From Caryophanales bacterium UBA2298 (GTDB lineage: Bacteria; Bacillota_I; Bacilli_A; Izemoplasmatales; Hujiaoplasmataceae): a stretch of DNA of 12,278 bases. The notes beneath the pieces are model-generated. The model was given only the letters and a program-made list of their open reading frames with translations. It was not told the DNA's origin and did not search any database. Every line of letters starts with the position of its first letter. Within the stretch, counting starts at the first letter, position 1. Shown one piece after another: positions 6,126 to 12,278 of this stretch. A program made the position numbers and the translations under genes. The DNA lies in contig DDWA01000056.1 of assembly GCA_002345425.1 (NCBI GenBank), positions 11,406 to 23,683 on the forward strand. Direction: 5' to 3'.

Positions 6126-7490
6126 GAAGTTAGTCAGTCGTGGCATTTATTTAACGCCGTTACTTTTGATCCGATGTTATTAGTGTTAATGCTCGGATTA
6201 TTAATGATATCGGCATTCTTTTCAATGACTGAAACAGCATATTCTTCAGTTGGAAGATTGAGGATGAAGACTTTAGTTGAGTTAAAAAAGGCAGGATCTA
6301 AAAAGGCATTATGGATTGTCGACAATTTTGATAAAACCTTAACAACACTGCTGGTTGGTAACAACCTTGCTAATATTGCATTGGCTACAGTCAGTGTGAT
6401 TTTATTTAAAGGATTATTCGGCAGCATGAATAATGCTGATACAGTAATAAGTTTGATGAATACCGGAGTTATGACAATTGTAATTCTTATTTTTGGCGAA
6501 ATTTTACCGAAGAGTGTTGCAAAAAGCAATGCCGAAAAGATTTGTTTATGGGAATCAAGATTGGTTTATTTTTTAATCAAGATTATGACGCCTTTAACTT
6601 ACTTTTTCTTGTTGTTAAATCGTAAAGTAACTGGTAGGATTGATACTGAGAACAGAATATCTGTAACTGAGTCAGATTTAGAAACGATTATTGATACCAT
6701 GGAAGAAGAGGGATCAATTGATGGTGAAGAAGCTGATATGTTACAAAAGGTTCTGGATTTATCGGAAATAACTGTAGAAGAGATTATGACGCCTAGAGTT
6801 GATATGATTGCCGTGGAAGTTAATGATGATATAAAAACCATCACCGATACTTTCTTTAAGAATAAATTTTCGCGTTTGCCAGTGTATGACACTAATACCG
6901 ATAATATTATTGGTATCTTATCAGAGCGAGATTTTTACACGAAGTTAATTAAGGAACAAAACGTTAATATCAGAAGAATGATCCGTCAACCTTTGTTTAT
7001 TCCTTCCTCAACCAAAGTCGATGCTTTGATTGAATTATTGCAGACATCAAATATGCATTTAGCCGTAGTCGTTGATGAGTATGGCGGTGTTGATGGGATT
7101 GTTACAATGGAAGATGCTTTAGAAGAATTAGTTGGCGAGATATATGACGAACATGATGATATTTTTGAAACGATTGAGAAAAAAGACGATTATACTTATT
7201 TAGTCAATGCTGATTATGATATTGAAGATTTATTTGAAGATTTAAATCTTGGTAAACCACCAGTATCTGATTCAACTTCAGTTGGCGGTTGGTTATTTGA
7301 GATGTTCCAGGATATTCCTGAAGTAGATGAAGAGATTGAATATGAAGTTAGATATAATCAAGAATATGATGAATTGAGTGAACTTATAAAAGAAGATAGA
7401 GCAGTATTGGTCTTTAAAATTTTATCTGTCACTAAAAGACGAATTAAATCAGTTTTATTAACGATAAATGTGATTGAAAGCGAAGAATAA
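6123..7490 (+). CDS. CNNM/CorC-family membrane protein (DUF21, CBS pair, CorC_HlyC domain)
   Basis: The product is a 455-aa integral membrane protein of the HlyC/CorC/CNNM family, some of whose bacterial members act as Mg2+ exporters; transport by this one is inferred. The DUF21 membrane domain has hydrophobic segments at about 17-36, 72-99, 108-130 and 147-166. It carries the family motifs SMTETAYSS (34-42), GNNLANIA (79-86) and FGEILPKS (124-131), which in CorC line the ion site. A CBS pair follows (about 222-278, opening with IMTPRVDM, and 285-342, with VVDEYGGVDGIVTMEDALEE). The C-terminal CorC_HlyC domain (about 355-450) contains an extra acidic stretch near 410-425. The start is TTG with a good binding site. 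It lies 22 bases after efp with no terminator between, so it is probably co-transcribed. A terminator overlaps its stop. An older 'hemolysin' label should not be taken literally. Confidence 0.93.
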   Translation: MEVSQSWHLFNAVTFDPMLLVLMLGLLMISAFFSMTETAYSSVGRLRMKTLVELKKAGSKKALWIVDNFDKTLTTLLVGNNLANIALATVSVILFKGLFGSMNNADTVISLMNTGVMTIVILIFGEILPKSVAKSNAEKICLWESRLVYFLIKIMTPLTYFFLLLNRKVTGRIDTENRISVTESDLETIIDTMEEEGSIDGEEADMLQKVLDLSEITVEEIMTPRVDMIAVEVNDDIKTITDTFFKNKFSRLPVYDTNTDNIIGILSERDFYTKLIKEQNVNIRRMIRQPLFIPSSTKVDALIELLQTSNMHLAVVVDEYGGVDGIVTMEDALEELVGEIYDEHDDIFETIEKKDDYTYLVNADYDIEDLFEDLNLGKPPVSDSTSVGGWLFEMFQDIPEVDEEIEYEVRYNQEYDELSELIKEDRAVLVFKILSVTKRRIKSVLLTINVIESEE

Positions 7491-7518
7491 GTGAGGAGAC
7501 TATTACCTCACTTTTTTT
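7489..7518 (+). terminator. Intrinsic terminator after the CNNM-type gene
   Basis: AAGTGAGG (7489-7496) pairs perfectly with CCTCACTT (7506-7513) around a nine-base loop. The run of seven T (7512-7518) begins inside the right arm. The stem overlaps the TAA stop. It lies only 27 bases before the next start codon. Confidence 0.85.
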
Positions 7519-7545
7519 AGGAAATAATCAGAAAGCAGGTAATCA

Positions 7546-8268
7546 ATGGAAAGATTACAAAAACTTATTGCAAAAGCAGGCGTTGCTTCAAGAAGAAAAG
7601 CGGAAGATTTAATTGCTTCAGGTAGAGTTAAGGTGAATGGGGTCGTTGTTACAGAACTAGGTACTAAAGCTAATCCTGGGGATGACATTGAAGTTGATAA
7701 TAAAAGAATCCAGCTGCAAGAGCGGGTTTACTTTGTGTTGTATAAACCAGGTAGTGTGATTTCAACGACAAATGATCAGTTTAATCGAGATGCAGTTGTT
7801 GATTTAATTCATGAGAAAGAACAAGTTTTTCCGGTTGGAAGACTTGATTATGATACTACTGGAGTTTTGATATTGACTAATGACGGTGATTTTGCGAATA
7901 TGTTGATGCATCCAAAGTTTGAAATCGAAAAAGAGTATTATGTTAAAGTTAAGGGTTTGTTAAGAAAAGAAGATTCTTACAAAATTGCTAAAGGTTTAAT
8001 CGTCGATGGTGAAAAGATGAAACCGGCGAAGATTAAAGACGTTAAATATGACGATAAGAAAGAAAATACTTTTTTAAATATTATTATAACTGAAGGAAAG
8101 TATCATCAAGTGAAACTGATGTTTGCTTCTTTGGGACATGAAGTTGTTAAATTAAAGCGAGTTAGATATGGCTCAGTAACTTTAGACGGGCTTTATGAAG
8201 GACAATACAGAACGCTGAAACCTCATGAGATTAAAACACTTTATAACCTCGCAAATAACATAAAATAA
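7546..8268 (+). CDS. RsuA/RluB-family rRNA pseudouridine synthase
   Basis: The enzyme isomerises a specific uridine of rRNA to pseudouridine. The 240-aa product has an N-terminal S4 RNA-binding domain (about 3-50, RLQKLIAKAGVASRRKAEDL). The catalytic domain follows, with GRLDYDTTGVLILTNDG (98-114) carrying the nucleophile Asp101, then LMHPKFEIEKEYYV. The first half and the neighbourhood (upstream of cmk, S1 protein and der) suggest RluB, which acts on 23S rRNA. The second half, with EGKYHQVKLMF (183-193) and TLDGLYEGQYRTLKPHEI, resembles RsuA, which acts on 16S rRNA. In that motif the usual Arg before Met-Phe is Leu190. I therefore leave the symbol blank. The start is ATG, preceded by AGGTAATC (7537-7544), a fair match to an extended binding site. 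No promoter is evident between the upstream terminator and this start. Confidence 0.93.
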   Translation: MERLQKLIAKAGVASRRKAEDLIASGRVKVNGVVVTELGTKANPGDDIEVDNKRIQLQERVYFVLYKPGSVISTTNDQFNRDAVVDLIHEKEQVFPVGRLDYDTTGVLILTNDGDFANMLMHPKFEIEKEYYVKVKGLLRKEDSYKIAKGLIVDGEKMKPAKIKDVKYDDKKENTFLNIIITEGKYHQVKLMFASLGHEVVKLKRVRYGSVTLDGLYEGQYRTLKPHEIKTLYNLANNIK

Positions 8269-8295
8269 ATAAGTAATTTATGATTTTGTTTTTTT
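8265..8295 (+). terminator. Weak candidate terminator after the pseudouridine synthase gene
   Basis: ATAAAT (8265-8270) can pair with ATTTAT (8276-8281) around a five-base loop, followed by a T-rich tract (8284-8295). The stem is short and has only A-T pairs, so stability is poor. It is listed because its position just after the stop and the T tract are suggestive. Confidence 0.3.
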
Positions 8296-8299
8296 GGTT

Positions 8300-8319
8300 T
8301 AAATATCGATAAATATCGA
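8300..8319. repeat. Tandem decamer TAAATATCGA x2, also an inverted repeat
   Basis: TAAATATCGA occurs twice head-to-tail (8300-8309 and 8310-8319), one helical turn apart. The same bases also contain the inverted repeat TCGATA-AA-TATCGA (8306-8319). The block lies about 20 bp upstream of the predicted cmk -35 box, where an activator or repressor could bind. No known regulator consensus is recognised. Confidence 0.55.
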
Positions 8320-8339
8320 ACGATTAAGTAAGAAATTTG

Positions 8340-8367
8340 TGGTCAAATTCAAAAAATATGGTATAAT
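8340..8367 (+). promoter_or_regulatory. Extended -10 promoter for the cmk operon
   Basis: TGGTATAAT (8359-8367) is a perfect TGn-TATAAT extended -10. A weak -35 (TGGTCA, 8340-8345) lies 16 bp upstream. The predicted start is near 8373, about 20 bases before the cmk ATG. It probably drives cmk, the S1 protein gene and der. Confidence 0.75.
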
Positions 8368-8392
8368 GTTTAAAGGTTATAGGGAGGTAATT

Positions 8393-9061
8393 ATGGTTTA
8401 TCATGCTTTAGCTATAGATGGGCCAGCTGGCGCTGGAAAATCAACTGTAGCGAAAACACTGGCGAAACGACTTGGATATGTCTATATCGATACTGGCGCA
8501 ATGTATCGTGCAACTACATATAAAGCCCTTAGCTTAGAAGTAAATCTTAATGACCCCGAGGCTTTTGATTTCCTTGACAGTACTGATTTTGATTTTAGAA
8601 ATGGTGAGTTATATATGGATTCAGTTAATATGACTTCACTTAATCGACTTAAAGATGTCAGTGATAATGTTTCTTTAGTTGCTTCACATATTCCTGTAAG
8701 GAATAAGTTGGTAAGCTTACAAAAAGAAATAGCTGCCAATAACAATGTTGTTATGGATGGTAGGGATATTGGCACTGTCGTCCTAAAAGAAGCTGATTTA
8801 AAGGTATTTTTAACCGCTTCTGTAGAAGTTAGAGCGAAGCGTCGTTATGATGAATTAGTTGCTTTAGGTTCAAAGGTTAATCTTAAAGATTTAGAAAATG
8901 ATATTAAACGAAGAGACACTTATGATTCAAGTAGGAAATATAATCCTCTTAAACAAGCAAGTGACGCGATTTACATCGATACTTCAGATAAAAACATTGA
9001 TGAAGTAAGCGATTTGCTATACAAAAAATTTATGGAGATAGTTAACGAAGGAGAGTTTTAG
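8393..9061 (+). CDS. cmk: Cytidylate kinase
   Basis: Cmk phosphorylates CMP and dCMP with ATP, recycling cytidine nucleotides for RNA, DNA and lipid precursors in the cytoplasm. The 222-aa product has standard length. It shows the P-loop GPAGAGKST (10-18), YIDTGAMYRA (31-40), DNVSLVAS (91-98), MDGRDIGTVV (121-130) and the lid/substrate region IKRRDTYDSSRKYNPLKQAS (171-190). The start is ATG at 8393, five bases after GGAGG (8383-8387). An upstream in-frame GTG at 8339 lies before the predicted transcription start and is rejected. The stop is TAG, the only non-TAA stop in the window. The S1 protein gene starts one base later, with its binding site AAGGAGAG (9048-9055) inside cmk. Confidence 0.98.
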   Translation: MVYHALAIDGPAGAGKSTVAKTLAKRLGYVYIDTGAMYRATTYKALSLEVNLNDPEAFDFLDSTDFDFRNGELYMDSVNMTSLNRLKDVSDNVSLVASHIPVRNKLVSLQKEIAANNNVVMDGRDIGTVVLKEADLKVFLTASVEVRAKRRYDELVALGSKVNLKDLENDIKRRDTYDSSRKYNPLKQASDAIYIDTSDKNIDEVSDLLYKKFMEIVNEGEF

Positions 9062-9062
9062 A

Positions 9063-10457
9063 ATGGACATTTATAGCGAAAACAAAATGTATACCCCTAA
9101 GGTAGGAGATATCGTTACTGGTACAGTTGTTAAGGTAGGAAAAGAAGAAGTTTGGGTCGATATCAATTACGCATGTGAAGGAGTAATCTATAAAGACTAT
9201 CTAAGTCTTGATAAATTACAAAGTGCACATGACATTTTAAAAGAAGGCGACCAAATTAAAGTCAAAGTTACTCAGTTTAAAAAAGGGGATGAATCTGATT
9301 CGCTATTATTATCACGCATTGACATCCTTAAAAATGAGTTGCAAGATGAAGTAAGAAATAATTTAGAAGTTGGTAAAGATTTTGATTTTAGAGTAAAAAG
9401 AAGTGTTAAAGGTGGTTTGGTTTTAGATCATCATGGTATTGAAGCTTTTTTACCCGATAGTTTAATCTTTATTCAAGAAGAAGCTGGCAATAAAGATAAT
9501 TTAGTCAATAAGACAATCAAAGCTAGAATTGTTGAAATGTCTAGAGAAAGAAATAGAGATAAGATTATCGTTAACCGTAAACAATTGGTTTATGAAGGCT
9601 TGAAAGAAGCTGAAAAAGAAGAAATCAATAGTTTGAATGTTGATGATGTAATCAAGGTTAGAATTGCAAGATTAGCTGATTTTGGAGCTTTTGCGAAGAT
9701 TAGCGACCACGTTGATGGGTTGATTCATATCTCTGAGGTTTCTCATTATCACGTTAAAAAGGTTGATGAATACCTTAATATTGGTGATGAAGTTGACGCT
9801 AAAATTATTAAAATTAAAGGCAAAAAAGTTAGTTTATCTTTAAAAGCTTTACAACCAACTCCATGGGATTCTTTCTTAGAAAAATATAAAGTTGGCGATA
9901 AGGTTGAAGGTAAGATTGTTAGAAAAATGCAGTATGGCATGTTAATAGAAATTGAAAAAGAAGTTGTTGGCTTATTAAACCGTTTTGATTATTCTTGGAA
10001 TCCAAGAGAAAATTTAGCTGGTGAAGTTGAGGTTGGTCAAACAATTGAAGTTGAAATTACTTCAATCGACAAGAAAAAACAACAATTTGCTCTTTCTAAA
10101 AAACATCTTGAATATAATCCATGGGCTGATTTAAAACTTAAACGTGGCGAATTAGTCAGTGCAACAGTTGTAAGAACTGAAGAAAAAGGCGCAGTTGTTC
10201 AAGTTGAAGACGTTGAAGGATTCTTACCGATAAGTGAAATCGCAACTGAAAGAATTAATAGAGTTGAAGATGTTTTAAAATTAGAACAAATCATTACTGT
10301 TGAAGTTTTAGAATTTTATCCAAAAGACTGGAAATTAACAGTTTCAATGAAAAGCATTCAAGATAAGAAAAATAGAGCTGAATACGAAAATCAATTACAA
10401 GAAAATGTTAGTTCTAATCAAAGTTTAAAGGATTTATTTAAAGATTATCAAAAATAA
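9063..10457 (+). CDS. S1 RNA-binding-domain protein (RpsA/YpfD-like, five S1 repeats)
   Basis: S1 repeats are OB-fold RNA-binding modules. In E. coli, ribosomal protein S1 brings mRNA to the 30S subunit, whereas the shorter YpfD-type proteins of low-GC Gram-positives have a less clear role. The 464-aa product shows five S1-like units at about 12-86, 102-173, 192-262, 276-347 and 359-432. The third is the most canonical (ADFGAFAKISDHVDGLIHIS). The second and fifth carry the GxEAFLP/VEGFLP variant. A short charged tail follows (433-464). This is one unit more than the usual four of YpfD and one less than the six of E. coli S1. The gene is translationally linked to cmk with a 1-bp gap, and the cmk-S1 order is conserved across many bacteria. 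I call it RpsA-like and do not claim it is a stoichiometric ribosomal protein. Confidence 0.93.
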   Translation: MDIYSENKMYTPKVGDIVTGTVVKVGKEEVWVDINYACEGVIYKDYLSLDKLQSAHDILKEGDQIKVKVTQFKKGDESDSLLLSRIDILKNELQDEVRNNLEVGKDFDFRVKRSVKGGLVLDHHGIEAFLPDSLIFIQEEAGNKDNLVNKTIKARIVEMSRERNRDKIIVNRKQLVYEGLKEAEKEEINSLNVDDVIKVRIARLADFGAFAKISDHVDGLIHISEVSHYHVKKVDEYLNIGDEVDAKIIKIKGKKVSLSLKALQPTPWDSFLEKYKVGDKVEGKIVRKMQYGMLIEIEKEVVGLLNRFDYSWNPRENLAGEVEVGQTIEVEITSIDKKKQQFALSKKHLEYNPWADLKLKRGELVSATVVRTEEKGAVVQVEDVEGFLPISEIATERINRVEDVLKLEQIITVEVLEFYPKDWKLTVSMKSIQDKKNRAEYENQLQENVSSNQSLKDLFKDYQK

Positions 10458-10472
10458 AAGCGTGGTGATATT

Positions 10473-11780
10473 ATGTTACCAGTTGTAGCGATTGTTGGTC
10501 GTCCTAATGTAGGAAAATCAACGCTTTTCAACCGTATTGTCGGTGAAAGAAAATCTATTACTGATGACCAATCAGGCATTACCAGAGATAGGATCTATGG
10601 TAAGGCTTCTTGGTTAAACAAAAAATTTACTGTTATTGATACAGGGGGCATCGAGATAAACGATGCACCTTTTTTAACTGAGATTAAAGCTCAAGCTGAG
10701 ATAGCAATTAATGAAGCCGATGTTATTCTCTTTGCGGTTGACGGTAAAAGCGGACTTCTACCTAGTGATAGAGATGTTATGCAGATTTTATATCAATCTA
10801 GTAAACCGATTATTGTCGCTGTCAATAAAGTTGATACGATGAAATACGCTGATTCAATTTATGATTTTTATGAGTTAGGTGCGACTAAAGTAATGAATAT
10901 TTCTTCAATCCATGGTATTGGGATTGGTGATTTACTTGATGAAGTTGTCAGTCATTTCCCAGATAGAACTGAAAACGATTATGATGAAGATACTATTAAA
11001 ATTTCTATTATCGGTAGACCTAATGTCGGTAAATCATCTTTAACTAATACTTTATTAGGATATGAAAGAGTTATCGTAAGTAACATTGAAGGTACAACAA
11101 CCGATTCAATCGATACAGAGTTCACTGTTGATGGTGAAAAGTATGTAGCGATTGATACAGCAGGAATGAGAAAACGCGGCAAGATTTATGAAAACATTGA
11201 TAAATACGCCAATCTTCGGGCGATGCAAGCAATTGATCGATCTGATATCTGTTTAATGATGTTAGACGCAACTACTGGAATCATCGCTTTGGATAAAAAT
11301 ATTGCCGGTTACGCAATTGATAGTAAAAAAGCTTTAATCATTGTTGTTAATAAATGGGATGCGATTGAAAAAACTGATAAGACAATGCATGATTGGGAAA
11401 CGAAAATTAGAAATGAATTTAGGTTTTTATCTTACATTCCTATCGTCTTTTTATCAGCTAAAACTAAATCGCGAATTCATACCTTATTTCCTTTACTGAA
11501 GAAAGTTTATGAAAATTATGCAAAAAGGGTCTCAACTTCACTATTAAATGAAGTAATTCAAGAGGCGATGATTGTTACACCGCCAAAGGAACATAACCAA
11601 AAAAGATTAAAAGTTTACTATGCAACTCAGGTTAAGGCAAAATGCCCAACTTTCGTGCTTTTCGTCAATGATACCGATGCTCTTCATTTTTCTTATTATC
11701 GGTTCTTAGAGAACCGTTTACGGGAAAATTTCGACCTTTTTGGTACCCCAATTTCAATTATTTTAAGAAACCGCGAATAA
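10473..11780 (+). CDS. der: Ribosome assembly GTPase Der (EngA)
   Basis: Der is an essential double-GTPase needed for late maturation of the 50S ribosomal subunit. The 435-aa product has full family length. G domain 1 shows GRPNVGKS (9-16), GITRDR (35-40), DTGG (56-59) and NKVD (118-121). G domain 2 shows GRPNVGKSS (181-189), EGTTTDSID (206-214, against the more usual PGTTRDAID), DTAGMRKRG (228-236), NKWD (293-296) and SAK (328-330). A C-terminal KH-like domain (about 350-435) ends in PISIILRNRE. The start is ATG at 10473 with GGTGAT (10464-10469) three bases upstream. It follows the S1 gene by 15 bases with no terminator, so it probably shares the cmk promoter. Confidence 0.98.
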   Translation: MLPVVAIVGRPNVGKSTLFNRIVGERKSITDDQSGITRDRIYGKASWLNKKFTVIDTGGIEINDAPFLTEIKAQAEIAINEADVILFAVDGKSGLLPSDRDVMQILYQSSKPIIVAVNKVDTMKYADSIYDFYELGATKVMNISSIHGIGIGDLLDEVVSHFPDRTENDYDEDTIKISIIGRPNVGKSSLTNTLLGYERVIVSNIEGTTTDSIDTEFTVDGEKYVAIDTAGMRKRGKIYENIDKYANLRAMQAIDRSDICLMMLDATTGIIALDKNIAGYAIDSKKALIIVVNKWDAIEKTDKTMHDWETKIRNEFRFLSYIPIVFLSAKTKSRIHTLFPLLKKVYENYAKRVSTSLLNEVIQEAMIVTPPKEHNQKRLKVYYATQVKAKCPTFVLFVNDTDALHFSYYRFLENRLRENFDLFGTPISIILRNRE

Positions 11781-11787
11781 TTTTAAC

Positions 11788-11805
11788 AAAAAAATAACTT
11801 TTTTT
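11788..11805 (+). terminator. Weak A7/T7 hairpin after der
   Basis: AAAAAAA (11788-11794), TAAC and TTTTTTT (11799-11805) form a seven-pair A-T stem shortly after the der stop. With no G-C pair it is a poor terminator, and some read-through into hup is likely. No stronger hairpin is visible between der and the hup promoter. Confidence 0.3.
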
Positions 11806-11816
11806 CGCTAAACGCC

Positions 11817-11845
11817 TTGCTTTTTTAAGATTTACGTTTTATAAT
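11817..11845 (+). promoter_or_regulatory. Sigma-A promoter for hup
   Basis: TTGCTT (11817-11822) and TATAAT (11840-11845) are separated by exactly 17 bp. The predicted start is near 11852, giving a leader of about 23 bases. The leader contains a near-perfect binding site, AAAAGGAGG (11858-11866), followed by an A-rich spacer of eight bases. Strong transcription and translation suit an abundant nucleoid protein. Confidence 0.8.
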
Positions 11846-11874
11846 GAACATATCTTTAAAAGGAGGAAAAAAAT

Positions 11875-12147
11875 ATGAACAAATCTGAATTAGTTGCAAG
11901 AATAGCAGACTTATCTGAATTATCAAAAAAGGATGCTGAAGTAGCATTAAACTCAACAGTTTTAGCTATCCAAGAAGCATTAGTAAAAGGTGAAAAAGTT
12001 GTATTAACTGGTTTCGGTACTTTTGAAGTCAAACAACGTAAAGCTAGAACAGGTCACGACCCAAGAACTGGCGAAACAATTCAAATTCCATCATTGAATG
12101 CACCTACTTTCAAAGCTGGAAAAGTTTTAAAAGAAAAAGTTCGTTAA
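11875..12147 (+). CDS. hup: DNA-binding protein HU
   Basis: HU is a small dimeric nucleoid protein that bends and compacts DNA without strong sequence preference. The 90-aa product has exact family length. It has a helical N-terminus (MNKSELVARIADLSELSKKD), the turn GFGTFEV (46-52), the beta-arm start KARTGHDPRTGE with the DNA-intercalating Pro63, and the closing APTFKAGKVLKEKV. An IHF subunit is less likely, because the arm (RTGHDPRTGETIQIP) is of HU type and no paralogue is visible. It is monocistronic, with its own promoter and a strong terminator. Proximity to der and cmk is common in low-GC Gram-positives. Confidence 0.97.
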   Translation: MNKSELVARIADLSELSKKDAEVALNSTVLAIQEALVKGEKVVLTGFGTFEVKQRKARTGHDPRTGETIQIPSLNAPTFKAGKVLKEKVR

Positions 12148-12164
12148 TCTTTTGTTAACGATAT

Positions 12165-12195
12165 GACTGAAAAATTATTTTTTCAGTCTTTTTTT
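12165..12195 (+). terminator. Strong intrinsic terminator after hup
   Basis: GACTGAAAAA (12165-12174) pairs perfectly with TTTTTCAGTC (12179-12188) around a four-base loop, followed by seven T. On the opposite strand the stem is not followed by T, so it serves hup only. A smaller hairpin, CGTTAA/TTAACG (12142-12160), overlaps the hup stop just upstream but lacks a T tract. Confidence 0.92.
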
Positions 12196-12228
12196 CTTTT
12201 TTAAGGAGAAATATTTAACAAATAAAAG

Positions 12229-12259
12229 GGACTAAGAAATTACTCTTAGTCCGTTTTTT
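12229..12259. terminator. Second intrinsic terminator, probably for a convergent gene
   Basis: GGACTAAGA (12229-12237) pairs perfectly with TCTTAGTCC (12244-12252) around a six-base loop. It is followed by G and six T on the plus strand, and by CTTTTATTT when read on the minus strand. Because hup already has its own terminator, this one more likely serves a minus-strand gene entering from beyond the right edge. Confidence 0.8.
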
Positions 12260-12278
12260 ATTTCTTAGGAAATTGTAT
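12258..12278 (-). CDS. Possible C-terminal end of a convergent gene (partial)
   Basis: One minus-strand frame reads six codons (IQFPKK) and then TAA at 12260-12258, just before the bidirectional hairpin. This is the same arrangement as at the miaA/rhodanese junction. Six codons cannot identify a product, and chance is a real alternative. Confidence 0.25.
   Translation of the reverse strand: MQFPKK

Noticed and set aside
6134..6529. Minus-strand open frame of 131 codons opposite the CNNM-type gene
   Set aside because: The hydrophobic content is the mirror of the membrane segments on the plus strand, and no binding site or promoter supports it.
8339..8392. Upstream GTG extension of cmk by 18 residues
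   Set aside because: The extension spans the promoter (-10 at 8362-8367) and lacks a binding site, while the ATG at 8393 has a near-perfect one.
8269..8392. Riboswitch or structured leader upstream of cmk
   Set aside because: The predicted leader is only about 20 bases and the rest is upstream of the promoter, too short for a known riboswitch. Only the small repeat and the weak hairpin stand out.
12203..12240. AAGGAG motif after the hup terminator as the start of a small gene
   Set aside because: No ATG, GTG or TTG follows at a usable distance, and TAA codons occur at once in the frames; it sits between two terminators.
1..12278. Mobile element, CRISPR, toxin-antitoxin or other defence system
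   Set aside because: No transposase, integrase, regular repeat-spacer array, nuclease-antitoxin pair or composition shift was seen. All sizeable genes are core housekeeping functions.

Overview
This window is an ordinary housekeeping segment of an AT-rich (about one-third GC by eye) low-GC Gram-positive relative. The gene orders mutS-mutL-miaA and (rluB)-cmk-S1 protein-der-hup are typical of Bacillota and of the Mollicutes that keep the standard genetic code. Ribosome binding sites are strong and Bacillus-like. Every visible stop is TAA or TAG (never TGA), and all tryptophans examined are TGG. I suspect an Acholeplasma/Izemoplasma/Haloplasma-type lineage or a nearby Bacilli group, but this is inference from order, motifs and composition. 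No mobile element, CRISPR array, tRNA, rRNA or foreign-looking island is visible.

Layout. (1) Positions 1-5019, plus strand: a mismatch repair and tRNA modification operon. It holds mutS (5' end cut by the window edge), mutL (2-bp gap) and miaA (GTG start directly abutting the mutL stop), and ends in a hairpin that includes the miaA stop. (2) 5025-5423, minus strand: a small membrane-anchored rhodanese-fold protein that lacks the catalytic cysteine. It converges on miaA and shares that hairpin. (3) 5424-5539: a divergent regulatory region with two near-consensus sigma-A promoters whose -35 boxes occupy the same bases. (4) 5540-7518, plus strand: efp (elongation factor P) and a CNNM/CorC-type membrane protein, closed by a terminator. 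(5) 7546-8268: an RsuA/RluB-family pseudouridine synthase. (6) 8300-10457 and on to 11780: an extended -10 promoter preceded by a tandem decamer repeat, then cmk, a five-S1-domain RNA-binding protein and der. (7) 11817-12195: hup (HU) with its own promoter and a strong terminator. A second hairpin at 12229-12259 probably closes a convergent gene that lies beyond the right edge.

Functional theme. Nearly everything serves information processing: mismatch repair (MutS, and MutL with an endonuclease site), tRNA A37 prenylation (MiaA), rescue of stalled translation (EF-P), rRNA pseudouridylation, dCMP/CMP phosphorylation (Cmk), mRNA/ribosome binding (S1 repeats), 50S assembly (Der) and nucleoid packaging (HU). 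The least explained parts are the Cys-less rhodanese protein with its interlocked promoter, the operator-like repeats upstream of cmk, and the expanded S1 protein. I found no convincing undescribed multi-gene system.
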